Origin: Bacteroidales bacterium
GTDB taxonomy: Bacteria; Bacteroidota; Bacteroidia; Bacteroidales; F082
Direction of reading: 5' to 3'
Assembly: GCA_017466405.1 (NCBI GenBank)
Contig: JAFTUF010000009.1
Span: 1 to 64,000 of the forward strand
Length of the DNA stretch: 64,000 bases
Position numbers and translations under genes: made by a program. This document shows, piece by piece, positions 53,845-62,713 of this stretch. The notes below the pieces were generated by a model. That model had not been told where the DNA came from and did not search any database. It worked only from the letters and a program-made list of their open reading frames with translations. Every line of letters starts with the position of its first letter. Position 1 is the stretch's first letter.

Positions 53845-54886
53845 GATTACCGTAGAAAATTTTAGCATAAGTTACAACGCAATCATGCAATTTATAACAG
53901 AATCTGCCATAACAATACTCTTTCCATTCTATTGTACATTCGTAATAAGGTGAACCACTATAAGGACCCCAATGTAAAGCCCCATTTGTAGATACTAACA
54001 ATTCATTATTACTCTGCCAATAACAATTCATTTCATCAAATGTTATGCAAGGTTCTTCATCTCCATACACACATTCATAGAACAACCATCTGTGACCACA
54101 TGTCAATGTTGTATCATTATAGTAGATATATTTGGGGAATAAATCATTTGGATCTTCATACGATTTATAACCAACATACTCAACATCGTAGATGTACGAG
54201 AGTATTCCTTCATGTTCTGCATCAGGAGTAAATTTGAATTTTCTTGTTAGTTCTACTGCAGCATCTGTAATACGTACAGTTGAGTCATGATCACAACGAC
54301 CGAGCATCTTGCCCCAATAATAATCATCACCTTTCACAAATGGACCAGATGAAGGATATGGTACAACATCTCTTGTTCCCAATGTAAATACGACTTCAAT
54401 GTCATTTCCACTTTTTGTACCTGCTTCCGGAAGTTTGATACTGAAGTTCTTGGCTAAGTTCATATCGTCATCAACAGATGCCATAAGTTTTTCCAAGTTC
54501 GTTTCAAAAGCATTGTAGGTTGCAATAGCATCTGCTTCTGTTACATTGCCGTTTGCGTCAAGTGTTGGCATGGCAACATAGAAAGTGTCTAAAGTGGCGT
54601 TTGCGAATGGCGTCGCATGTTGGCTGTGTTCGTAGTTAAATGTAAGGTCGATATTGTCGCGCATTTCCTGTAAACTCATGCTGCCATCGGATTTCTCTCC
54701 TGCATTAATATTGTCGCGAAGTTCTTGGAAAGCATAAATGCGGTTCAACAATTCTTTTGATTCGTTGTTGACTGATTTTGCCACAACATTCTCTTCTGTT
54801 TCATTGTCTTTTTGGCATGAAACCACTGCTACTGAAATAGCTACTGCAACAAATAATGTTGCAATGGTAAAAAGTCTTTTTTTCAT
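53837..54886 (-). CDS. Hypothetical lipoprotein coupled to a type IX cargo gene
   Basis: A 349-aa lipoprotein (signal MKKRLFTIATLFVAVAISVA, lipobox VVSC, Cys24). The N-terminal third is helical and acidic (SKELLNRIYAFQELRDNINA; SMSLQEMRDNIDLTFNYEHS); the C-terminal half is Cys/Tyr/Trp-rich (RWLFYECVYGDEEP, WKEYCYGRFCYKLHDC), probably disulfide-bonded. I do not recognise the family. The neighbouring secreted protein gene begins inside its last codons. An outer-membrane complex of the two is plausible but unproven. Confidence 0.7.
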   Translation of the reverse strand: MKKRLFTIATLFVAVAISVAVVSCQKDNETEENVVAKSVNNESKELLNRIYAFQELRDNINAGEKSDGSMSLQEMRDNIDLTFNYEHSQHATPFANATLDTFYVAMPTLDANGNVTEADAIATYNAFETNLEKLMASVDDDMNLAKNFSIKLPEAGTKSGNDIEVVFTLGTRDVVPYPSSGPFVKGDDYYWGKMLGRCDHDSTVRITDAAVELTRKFKFTPDAEHEGILSYIYDVEYVGYKSYEDPNDLFPKYIYYNDTTLTCGHRWLFYECVYGDEEPCITFDEMNCYWQSNNELLVSTNGALHWGPYSGSPYYECTIEWKEYCYGRFCYKLHDCVVTYAKIFYGNHE

Positions 54887-54956
54887 TTGATTTAATTTTA
54901 AGTTAATAATTTATTTTGTTTCGAACTTTGAGCAGTTTTGTAATTTTATGCTTTTC

Positions 54957-55014
54957 GAGACGCAACAATTACATCTTGTTAATTATCTTTGGTGTAATTG
55001 GTACGTCTCTACAA
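54957..55014. repeat. 58-base palindromic element, copy B
   Basis: gagacg ... cgtctc ends and aattac ... gtaatt inner arms form a hairpin. It matches copy A at 10724-10781 at about 49 of 58 positions. Directly after it the DNA runs into tcaattttcagctttcaact repeats (55018-55036) that overlap the end of the DUF3244 gene. Confidence 0.75.
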
Positions 55015-55024
55015 CTTTCAATTT

Positions 55025-55393
55025 TCAGCTTTCAACTCGAAAATATCCATAATACTGCTCACCATTGCTTAGAGTAATGTCCATTCTATAATAGCCGGCA
55101 TCATCTATAATAAAGGTGGCATAATCGGGTGTCGAAAAGACATTCTCTCTGTCTATATAGACACCGTTAGAATCCTTAATAACGATATGCGCTATTCCCA
55201 CATTATCGTTGAAGGTAATTGTTAGAGTGTGACCTGTAATGTCAGCCGAGATGGTTTCGGAACGATTTTCGGTACTGTTTTGAATATTCTCTTTCGTTAT
55301 CAAAACATCTACGCCTTCTTTTGAAGAACTCTCTTTTGCTCCTGCAATTATCCCTAATTGGAGCAATACGGTTAAAGCGATGAATTTATTCAT
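55025..55393 (-). CDS. DUF3244-family exported protein
   Basis: A 122-aa secreted protein. ATG 55393 gives MNKFIALTVLLQLGIIAGAK as signal peptide; an upstream ATG adds only RWNSNQTN. The mature part is a single beta-sandwich (TGHTLTITFNDNVGIAHIVI; YYRMDITLSNGEQYYGYFRV) of the DUF3244 family, common in Bacteroides, where it often sits next to membrane TPR regulators such as the one encoded upstream here (122-base gap). Function unknown; the C-terminal codons abut a repeat. Confidence 0.75.
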   Translation of the reverse strand: MNKFIALTVLLQLGIIAGAKESSSKEGVDVLITKENIQNSTENRSETISADITGHTLTITFNDNVGIAHIVIKDSNGVYIDRENVFSTPDYATFIIDDAGYYRMDITLSNGEQYYGYFRVES

Positions 55394-55542
55394 GTTAGTT
55401 TGATTAGAATTCCATCGCAAAGTAAAAGACTAATCGCTCTGATGTCAAGGAGAAAAATGGGGAATCTTGGGGAGTTTTAACCAAAACTAACTGATTAAAT
55501 CACAATACAATAAGCAAATAATATATATTTTTGGAGACTATT

Positions 55543-57570
55543 TTAATAAAGAAAATTATCTTTTATATATAAGAATAGGTCTTGGTTCTCATCAACGTTC
55601 ATAAGCCTTTTAATCTTATTCAATCTATTCCATATAGTCTTACGGTCTTTGCCTAACAGATACTGCAATTTGCCTTTTTCAACATTTAAGATAAGCAGGC
55701 AAATCGTGTAAATGTCATTCTTATTCAGTCCAGGAAAACTATTATGTAGTCGCTCCGAAATGTTGTCCAGATGTTCATCAGCAGATTTCAAAAGCAATGC
55801 AAGTTCATCTTCTTTCAAACATGAGAAATCGCTGTCTTTTCTCTCAACTATCTTTTTGCATATATCCGAAACGTAGTAGGCTTCAATGTTTACATTCTTT
55901 TTGCTTAATCTTGTTCTGATTCTATCTATTTCTTTTTTCTGCTTATCTATAATCTTGTCTTTTTTGTCGTTAGTTATCTGATAATCGTTTATCAGCTTTT
56001 CTTTCTGGTTTATGATTATATTTTTGTTTTCTATATCTTTCGAATAATTGTCAATCATGTTGACATAATCGTCTATTTCACTCTTCAACTTATTGTTTTG
56101 CTTTCTGTGCATATACCTTATGTATATCATAATTAATACAACTATAACAAGTATACCCAAGCCTGTTGTAACCATTAATTTTCTTGTTTTTGTTTTAGCT
56201 ATGCTTCTTTCTCTTTCTTTTATTCTTTCCCTATAGTTGTCGTAAAGAACCTGAAGATGTTTGTTATCTACTTCTTTATTAACATTATCTTTAAACAATC
56301 TTGATGATATGTTGTTGTAATAATTTCTCCTTGCATAGTTTCCTATTGAATCATAAATTGCAGAAAGTGTGGTCGTGAATGCAAGTTTCCGTTCTATGAT
56401 ATTATTATCCGTACATGTTTCCAAATAGTACAATGCTGAATCGTAAACTTTATCATGATAAAACATGTTTCCTAAAGTAAGTTGATAAGGTTCTTTTACA
56501 TCCTCGTTGTTTATTTTGTCTAAGTTATTTTTCAATATAGTATATGCGCTATCTTTTTCATTTCTGTTAAAATACAAGATTTGTGCAATGCTTTTTTCAA
56601 CATCTAATTTATTCGGTTGGTTTGAATTGTATCTTAACGATTCATTATAGTAATACAAAGCACTATCTGGTTTATTAGCAAGCTGATAAGAGTTGCCTAA
56701 CTCTTTTAGCACATTTGCTTTAGAGCCGTTATCATCTAAAATTTCAAAATATTTCAATGCTTTCCTATATTTGACAATTGCAAGGTCGCAATAGTTCTCG
56801 TTTAGGAACAATCTTCCGAGACGATTGTAAATTAAAGCTATGAAACGGAGTTTTTCGTAATCCTCTGGATAGTCAACAGACAACGGACAACAGTCAACAG
56901 TCCTTGGGTATGCGGTGCCTGAGCAACTTTTTTCAGATTTTGATGTTTTCAGATTTTCAGTTTCTAATTCTATCTCCATTATCTCAAGAGCTCTTAGATA
57001 ATGTTCGCAGGCTCCGACAATATCGTTGCGTTCGGTGAGACCGACGGCGTGGTAGTAGTGCGCGCGAGCGCAAGAGGCCGAGTTGCTAAGTTGCTGAGAG
57101 GCTGAGACACTAAGATTCTGAGAGGTTGAGACACTAAGATTCTGAGAGGCTGAGTTGCTAAGTTGCTGAGGTTTATTCTTGTGGACAAAGTCTGTTGTCT
57201 GTTGACTTTTGACTGTTGTCCGTTCAAAGAACGCCACTGCTTCCTTAACTTCGTCAAAATTATATTGCGGAAGATAGTTTTTATAAAGAGAGTCGGCGAG
57301 GTGGATTTGATATTTGTAATAAGTCACCGAGTCAACGGGTCGCCAAGTCACCGAGTTGTTTGGGTCATCCTTACTTGGAGACTCGGAGACTTGATGACTT
57401 GGTGACTTTATCTGTTGTCCGTTGTCTGTTGTCTGTTGACATATTATATGCTTGGACACATTCAATGTGTCCGTACAAGGCGCAACAAACGTGGACAAAG
57501 TCTGTTGTCCGTTGTCTGTTGTCTGTTGACTGAGCAAAGCGAATAATATGTAAAACAGGAGCATTCTCAT
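55543..57570 (-). CDS. Membrane TPR protein with C-terminal DNA-binding-like domain, invaded by repeats
   Basis: A 675-aa protein. Residues 1-16 are a signal/anchor; residues about 15-60 and 120-175 are low-complexity peptides translated from tandem repeats (QQTTDNGQQ twice; QQLSNSASQNLSVSTSQNL). TPR-type helices follow (about 175-440; YNRLGRLFLNENYCDLAIVK, LKELGNSYQLANKPDSALYY), then one membrane segment (LMVTTGLGILVIVVLIMIYI), a long coiled coil, and a C-terminal helical domain (LNKNDIYTICLLILNVEKGK, LGKDRKTIWNRLNKIKRLM) resembling the DNA-binding end of Bacteroides TPR regulators. Likely a membrane-linked transcription regulator; DUF3244 is the probable partner. Confidence 0.75.
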   Translation of the reverse strand: MRMLLFYILFALLSQQTTDNGQQTLSTFVAPCTDTLNVSKHIICQQTTDNGQQIKSPSHQVSESPSKDDPNNSVTWRPVDSVTYYKYQIHLADSLYKNYLPQYNFDEVKEAVAFFERTTVKSQQTTDFVHKNKPQQLSNSASQNLSVSTSQNLSVSASQQLSNSASCARAHYYHAVGLTERNDIVGACEHYLRALEIMEIELETENLKTSKSEKSCSGTAYPRTVDCCPLSVDYPEDYEKLRFIALIYNRLGRLFLNENYCDLAIVKYRKALKYFEILDDNGSKANVLKELGNSYQLANKPDSALYYYNESLRYNSNQPNKLDVEKSIAQILYFNRNEKDSAYTILKNNLDKINNEDVKEPYQLTLGNMFYHDKVYDSALYYLETCTDNNIIERKLAFTTTLSAIYDSIGNYARRNYYNNISSRLFKDNVNKEVDNKHLQVLYDNYRERIKERERSIAKTKTRKLMVTTGLGILVIVVLIMIYIRYMHRKQNNKLKSEIDDYVNMIDNYSKDIENKNIIINQKEKLINDYQITNDKKDKIIDKQKKEIDRIRTRLSKKNVNIEAYYVSDICKKIVERKDSDFSCLKEDELALLLKSADEHLDNISERLHNSFPGLNKNDIYTICLLILNVEKGKLQYLLGKDRKTIWNRLNKIKRLMNVDENQDLFLYIKDNFLY
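56868..57540. repeat. Repeat cluster inside the TPR gene
   Basis: Heptamer-type units (cagacaacggacaacag and similar) at 56870-56900, 57187-57222, 57408-57440 and 57496-57535; gatttt/cagatttt units at 56935-56965; octamers gagttgct/gagaggct at 57078-57172; and gactcggagacttggtgactt units at 57325-57410. All run in the stop-free orientation with respect to the gene. Confidence 0.85.
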
Positions 57571-57664
57571 TGTTGCGCAAAGATAATGAAAAATGGCTAC
57601 GGGCTAATAACTAATGACGAAAGATTTTTTCTTAATTTTGTCACCTCTGATATATCATAACTCT

Positions 57665-58762
57665 ATGCAAAACGACAATGCAAAAATATTAGATCTCGCA
57701 TACGAAGCCGGGGCTATCTTGTTGGAAAACGGTGCTGAGATTTCACGCGTTGAAGATACCATACAACGTATCGCTACATATTATGGTGTCGATGACATTA
57801 ACGTCTTCGTGCTGAGCAACGGCATCATGGCAACGGGTAATAACTACGCTCGTTCCAAGTTCATCCCCATTAAAGGTTCGAGTTTAGACAAGGTCGTCGC
57901 TGTCAACCAGCTTTCGCGCGACGTGACAAACGGAGAATGCGACATCGAACAATTGGAGCGTCGTCTGCATGAGATACGTTCCATGAAAGCCAAGCCTGCC
58001 TTGGAACAGATAACAGCCTCTGCATTAGGCAGCGGCGGATTCTGCATCATCTTCGGCGGCGGCTTCGACGACTGTCTTATCTCCACCATTGCAGGACTAC
58101 TCCTCTGGATATTCATATTATATGTTGGCAACCGTCATCTCTCACGCATCATGACAAACGTAGTGGGCGGGCTGCTCGCCTCTTTCTTCTGCATCGTGAT
58201 GTTCAAGCTCGGCGTTGCACTCTCCTTCATCATCGACTCAGCAATATACGGTCAGATTCAGGTCTTAGACCCTATGATAGCATCGTCCGACACCGCAGCT
58301 ATGTACGTCCAACTGCCAGCAGCCTTCATCGCCACATGGACCTTCGCAGCACTGTTCGGCGTACCTCGCAAATATTACATCGACTGCGGAATATGCGGCA
58401 TGCTCGGATGGCTCCTCTACCTCATATTACTACGCCATACCAATATGTCACCAGCTATTTCAGCATTCTTCGCTACAGCATTAGTGGCACTGACTTCATT
58501 AGTACAATCTATAGTAAGAAAGTGCCCTGTCACGGTATTTCTCATAAGCGGGATATTCCCTCTAGTTCCTGGAGCAGGAATCTTCTGGACGAGCTATTAT
58601 ATGGTTTCCAACGATTTATATACAGCCATGCAGACAGGTCTCGTCGCGATAAAAGTAACGATTGCTATCGCTGCCGGCATCTTGGTCGTGATGGAGATAA
58701 ACAGCAAAAACAGAATCGGGAAACTATTTCTGAAAGATAAAAAAAGACGAAGGACTGCATAG
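57665..58762 (+). CDS. Threonine/serine exporter family protein (ThrE-like)
   Basis: A 365-aa inner-membrane protein joining the cytoplasmic/first membrane domain of ThrE (DUF1212: ILLENGAEISRVEDTIQRI, NVFVLSNGIMATG, residues about 10-120) with the second domain (DUF3815-like, C-terminal five helices; ending in MEINSKNRIGKLF). About ten membrane segments. ATG 57665 (MQNDNAKILDLAYEAG) is preferred because the 17 residues before it are not family-like. Exports threonine or serine in Corynebacterium homologues; substrate here inferred. Confidence 0.88.
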   Translation: MQNDNAKILDLAYEAGAILLENGAEISRVEDTIQRIATYYGVDDINVFVLSNGIMATGNNYARSKFIPIKGSSLDKVVAVNQLSRDVTNGECDIEQLERRLHEIRSMKAKPALEQITASALGSGGFCIIFGGGFDDCLISTIAGLLLWIFILYVGNRHLSRIMTNVVGGLLASFFCIVMFKLGVALSFIIDSAIYGQIQVLDPMIASSDTAAMYVQLPAAFIATWTFAALFGVPRKYYIDCGICGMLGWLLYLILLRHTNMSPAISAFFATALVALTSLVQSIVRKCPVTVFLISGIFPLVPGAGIFWTSYYMVSNDLYTAMQTGLVAIKVTIAIAAGILVVMEINSKNRIGKLFLKDKKRRRTA

Positions 58763-58775
58763 AGCCTTCGTCTTT
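58743..58775. terminator. Bidirectional terminator overlapping the ThrE-like stop codon
   Basis: aaagacgaagg (58743-58753) pairs perfectly with ccttcgtcttt (58765-58775). The left arm encodes the final KDKKRRR-type residues. Confidence 0.9.
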
Positions 58776-58795
58776 ATTTAGAAATTATGGCTTAA

Positions 58796-60538
58796 TCAAT
58801 AGACTTTCAATTTGTCGCCTGTTTGTTGGATGATTGCTCTGTAGTAATCGTCGCTGTACTTAGGCTGTTCAACTTTTGGAGCGTAATATTTGTAGCTCTT
58901 TGGAGTTTCTTGTTTTGTCTTGACATTGAAGTCCATATATTTAACGAACAAATATTTGTAGAACTCTCTCCAGTCGGCTGTCAAGTTCTCTGCTTCTTTG
59001 CTTGAGAATGAGGTGAGGAACTTCACTGCTTCAGCAGGATTTTGTTCATATAACTTAGCTGCTTTTGCATCAGCATGTTTCACCGATTCAACCCAGCCTT
59101 GTTCGTAAGCTGCTTGTTTCTCAGCGATTTCAGGATGGATGTAGCTATATTTTGTATAAGCCCAGTTTGTCACTTGGTTAAAGACCCAGAATGCTGCTGT
59201 CTCTGAATACTCCATGATGTTACCGTTGCCTTCTCTGAAACAAAGTGGAATGTCGGTCATACATGTGTACATTGGGCAATATACTGTGCTTGCTGCATCA
59301 TCAACGCCGAACCAAATAATACCACCGATATTGTCGATAGTGTTAGGACGACATTGTGCTACGAAAGAGAAGCCGGTTTGTTGTGTTGCTGTAGCGCGTT
59401 CGTGAACATATTCAACGCCATCAACTTCCCATCCCATTGGACGTGCTCTGTAAGGACAATGGAAAGGACCGCCGCCAATATCTTGAGTCATATCGAGTTC
59501 TGTTCCTTCTAAGTGGTCACGCATAAATGCCATCATATCTAATACGCTGACTTTCTCATTAGGCTTAACCCAGAGAGGCATTCTGTTGGTTGGGAAATTT
59601 TCTGGAGTTTGAGCTTCGCCGCTTACGTAAGGTTTTGCACGATTGATGTTTCTACCTGTTGCATAGTCCCAATATTGATCCATGCCATCAACAACTTGGT
59701 TGAACATAGCCCATACACGAATTTCGCAAGCACGTGCACCGCTGAAATCTACTGGAGCGTAAACATCTGAGAAAGAGAATTGTCCGTCAGGACCAGCATA
59801 TAAATTGTTTTTCTTTGCGAAAGAAATAACGTCCTCTGCATAAACACAGTCGATGTTAGGATTCTTCAAAAGTTTGTCTAAATGTTTTGAAGTGATACTG
59901 TTTTTGTTGTGTTTGTTTGCCAAAGGGAAAGTTGTGATACGAGCTTGGTTAGCGTGAGCTGATACGTAACCGTCTGGTACGCGGAGAGCTACCCAAACAG
60001 CGCCTTTCTCTTGACCTTTACCGATGAGTTCCATAATCCAAACCTCGTTAGGGTCAGCAATTGAAAATGACTCACCGTCGCTCATATAACCGTAGTTAGC
60101 AACTAATTCAGCCATTGTCTTGATAGCTTCACGAGCTGTCTTACTGCGTTGTAATGTGATGTAAATCAGGCTACCGTAATCGATTAAACCTTCAGGATTA
60201 CCGAGATTTGGAAGTCCGCCGTAAGTTGTCTCAGCAATAGCGAGCTGCCATTCGTTCATATTACCTACAACATTGTAAGTGTGAGCTACTTCTGGAATCT
60301 GACCTACGTATCTTCCTGAGTCCCAATCGACGATTTGTCTCATAGCACCTTCTGGATAATCGGCTGCTGGATAATGATACAACTCACCATAGAGGACGTG
60401 TGAGTCGGCAGCGTATGAAATCATTGAAGAACCGTCGGCTGATGCGCCTGGTGTGATTAAGAAGTTTGTACATGATTGCGCTGGTCTCATGAAAGAAACT
60501 ACGCACATAATAGTTAATAGTGTCAAAAACTTTTTCAT
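58796..60538 (-). CDS. C69-family dipeptidase, secreted
   Basis: A 580-aa exported peptidase of the Ntn-hydrolase C69 family (PepD type). Signal peptide MKKFLTLLTIMCVVSFMRPA, then SCTNFLITPGAS; Cys23, exposed after processing, is the N-terminal nucleophile. Other family segments: NEWQLAIAETTYGGLPNL, EVWIMELIGKGQEKGAVWVA and HCPYRARPMGWEVDGV. Splits dipeptides outside the cytoplasm, suited to a peptide-fermenting anaerobe. It lies 33 bases after ribF on the same strand, so asd-ribF-pepD-like is probably one operon. Confidence 0.93.
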   Translation of the reverse strand: MKKFLTLLTIMCVVSFMRPAQSCTNFLITPGASADGSSMISYAADSHVLYGELYHYPAADYPEGAMRQIVDWDSGRYVGQIPEVAHTYNVVGNMNEWQLAIAETTYGGLPNLGNPEGLIDYGSLIYITLQRSKTAREAIKTMAELVANYGYMSDGESFSIADPNEVWIMELIGKGQEKGAVWVALRVPDGYVSAHANQARITTFPLANKHNKNSITSKHLDKLLKNPNIDCVYAEDVISFAKKNNLYAGPDGQFSFSDVYAPVDFSGARACEIRVWAMFNQVVDGMDQYWDYATGRNINRAKPYVSGEAQTPENFPTNRMPLWVKPNEKVSVLDMMAFMRDHLEGTELDMTQDIGGGPFHCPYRARPMGWEVDGVEYVHERATATQQTGFSFVAQCRPNTIDNIGGIIWFGVDDAASTVYCPMYTCMTDIPLCFREGNGNIMEYSETAAFWVFNQVTNWAYTKYSYIHPEIAEKQAAYEQGWVESVKHADAKAAKLYEQNPAEAVKFLTSFSSKEAENLTADWREFYKYLFVKYMDFNVKTKQETPKSYKYYAPKVEQPKYSDDYYRAIIQQTGDKLKVY

Positions 60539-60571
60539 ATCAATTAAATTTTAAAAATGTTAATCAATCTG

Positions 60572-61498
60572 TTATAATATTTCTCTAATTTTCTTTTCAT
60601 CAATTTCGAGTTGTTTTTTCAGAGCTTCCAAATCATCGAACTTCTGCTCAGCCCTGATTCTTGAAACAAAACGAATCTTTATGTCTTTATCGTATAAATC
60701 CTGGTCAAAATCAAAGATATGAACTTCGATATTTTCCACGTCATCATCATTGACAGTAGGTTTTCTTCCAATATAAGTCATTGATTTATACGACGTGCCT
60801 TCATAATCGACGTATGTTGCATAAACACCAGGAGTCTCTATAAGACGAAATTCCTTCTTCACGTCAAGGTTTGCTGTTCTGTAACCAATCTCTCTTCCAA
60901 TCTTTTTTCCCGAAACGACTTTTCCAAGATAAGAATACTGATAACCTAAAAGAGCGTTGGCATGAGCTACGTCGCCTTGTTTCAAAGCATGACGAATCTT
61001 GGTAGAACTGACGGCAATATTCTCTACATCTTGAGCCTTAATACGTTGTAACTCAAAATGATGTTTGCTCTTCATATCATGCAGAAGATTGAAGTCGCCC
61101 ATTCTGTTTTTACCGAAATGATGGTCATAACCGATGACTATCTTCACAGGAGCGATATTCTCTATGATGTAATCGCGGATGAAACTCTCAGAAGAAACGC
61201 GTGAAAATTCTTTTGTAAAATTCACAACAATCACATTATCAATACCCGACTCTTCAAAAAGTTTAAGTTTCTCTTCCTGTGTTGTTATGAATCGAAGGTT
61301 TGAACTGTCGATATTCAAGACCTGACGAGGATGTGGATAGAAAGTTATCACAACAGTCTCACCGCCAATAGACTTCGCCGATTTTATCATATCGTTGAAG
61401 ATTGCCTTATGTCCTAGATGGACACCGTCGAAGGTGCCAATAGTGACTATAGCATTGGGTACTTTTACAAAGTCTGAGAAATTATTGTAAACCTTCAT
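60572..61498 (-). CDS. ribF: Bifunctional riboflavin kinase / FAD synthetase
   Basis: Makes FMN and FAD from riboflavin. The 308-aa protein has the N-terminal FAD synthetase domain (TIGTFDGVHLGHKAIF, TFYPHPRQVL, GYDHHFGKNRMGDF, SSTKIRHALKQGD) and the C-terminal kinase domain (GKKIGREIGYRTANL, GVYATYVDYEG). Complete. It overlaps asd by four bases. No FMN riboswitch is visible upstream. Confidence 0.97.
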   Translation of the reverse strand: MKVYNNFSDFVKVPNAIVTIGTFDGVHLGHKAIFNDMIKSAKSIGGETVVITFYPHPRQVLNIDSSNLRFITTQEEKLKLFEESGIDNVIVVNFTKEFSRVSSESFIRDYIIENIAPVKIVIGYDHHFGKNRMGDFNLLHDMKSKHHFELQRIKAQDVENIAVSSTKIRHALKQGDVAHANALLGYQYSYLGKVVSGKKIGREIGYRTANLDVKKEFRLIETPGVYATYVDYEGTSYKSMTYIGRKPTVNDDDVENIEVHIFDFDQDLYDKDIKIRFVSRIRAEQKFDDLEALKKQLEIDEKKIREIL

Positions 61499-62484
61499 AT
61501 CTTAAAATTCTCAATAATATATTTAGCAATCTGCACTGCATTAGTAGCAGCGCCTTTTCTGATATTGTCGGAAACGACCCAGAAATTCAAACCTTTATCT
61601 ATGCTGAAGTCGCGACGGATACGACCAACGAAAACCTCGTCTTTGTCGAAAGCCATCATAGGTGTTGGATATTTGTTTTCAGCAATATCATCATAAACTA
61701 CAACACCTGGAGACTTCGACAAAATATCTCTAACTTCATTTAAATCAAACTGTTGTTCAAATTCAACATTGATACTTTCCGAATGTCCTCCATAAACAGG
61801 AACTCTGACAACAGTTGCAGTCACCGCGATGTCGGAATGTAATATTTTGTTGGTTTCAAAAACTAGTTTCTCTTCTTCTGCGGTGTATCCGTTTTCCATA
61901 AAAGCACCTCCGTGGGGAATCACATTCTCATGAATCTGACAAGGATACGCTGGATTATCAGACACTTCGCCTCTTTGTTCGCAGGCGAGTTGGTTGAGAC
62001 CTTTTTGTCCGCTGCCGCTCACCGACTGATAAGTTGAGATTACCAATCTCTTTGCGTTATATCTTTTATGCAAAGGAGCCAAAGCCATCAGCATGCAAAT
62101 CGTTGTGCAATTGGGATTTGCGATAATATGATTATCGATGCTAATATCAGCAGCGTTAATCTCCGGAACCACCAGAGGAATATCTTTATCTTTACGCCAA
62201 GCCGAGCTGTTATCAATAACGTATGTACCTTTCTCTGCAAACTTCTTGGCATACATAAGCGACACTTCTGCGCCAGCCGAAAATATTGCGATGTCAGGTC
62301 TCTCTTCAATGGCATCTTCTACAGAAATAAGTGTGTATTCTTTTTCCTTAAAAAATATCTTCTTGCCAACAGACTTCTCCGATGCTGCTACAATCAACTC
62401 GTCGATTGGCAGATTTTGCTCCGCCAATACCTGTAACATCTTCTGACCGACCAATCCGGTAGCTCCAATAACAGCAATTTTCAT
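61495..62484 (-). CDS. asd: Aspartate-semialdehyde dehydrogenase
   Basis: Reduces aspartyl phosphate to the semialdehyde, branch point to lysine/diaminopimelate, threonine and methionine. The 329-aa protein has GATGLVGQKML (NADP site), the catalytic Cys126 in IANPNCTTICM, and the His of VPVYGGHSESINV. First gene of the asd-ribF-dipeptidase operon; a TATTTTTG box on its strand is at 62658-62665, although that is 170 bases upstream. Confidence 0.97.
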   Translation of the reverse strand: MKIAVIGATGLVGQKMLQVLAEQNLPIDELIVAASEKSVGKKIFFKEKEYTLISVEDAIEERPDIAIFSAGAEVSLMYAKKFAEKGTYVIDNSSAWRKDKDIPLVVPEINAADISIDNHIIANPNCTTICMLMALAPLHKRYNAKRLVISTYQSVSGSGQKGLNQLACEQRGEVSDNPAYPCQIHENVIPHGGAFMENGYTAEEEKLVFETNKILHSDIAVTATVVRVPVYGGHSESINVEFEQQFDLNEVRDILSKSPGVVVYDDIAENKYPTPMMAFDKDEVFVGRIRRDFSIDKGLNFWVVSDNIRKGAATNAVQIAKYIIENFKI

Positions 62485-62647
62485 CTTAAAAAAAATTAAC
62501 TAAAATTTTTATTTAATAATTATTAACAAAAACAGCCTTTTTACTACTACATTTCTCTCTTTTTCGACTAAAAATATCAGATAATTAATACAAAAGTTAA
62601 AAATAGTTAAAAATAATTAAAAATCAAGAACTTAAAGAAAAAAGCTG

Positions 62648-62665
62648 TACTTTTGTGCAAAAATA
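62648..62665. promoter_or_regulatory. Overlapping divergent -7 boxes
   Basis: TACTTTTG (62648-62655, plus) points to the lamin-tail gene; caaaaata (62658-62665) reads TATTTTTG on the minus strand toward asd. The rest of 62485-62713 is AT-rich without other signals. Confidence 0.5.
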
Positions 62666-62713
62666 CGAATTTATTAGCAATCTTAAAAGCGTAAATTGTA
62701 AAAACCACAAAAC

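Noticed and set aside
61499..62713. FMN or lysine riboswitch before ribF or asd
   Set aside because: ribF overlaps asd, leaving no leader, and the region before asd is AT-rich without conserved riboswitch elements.
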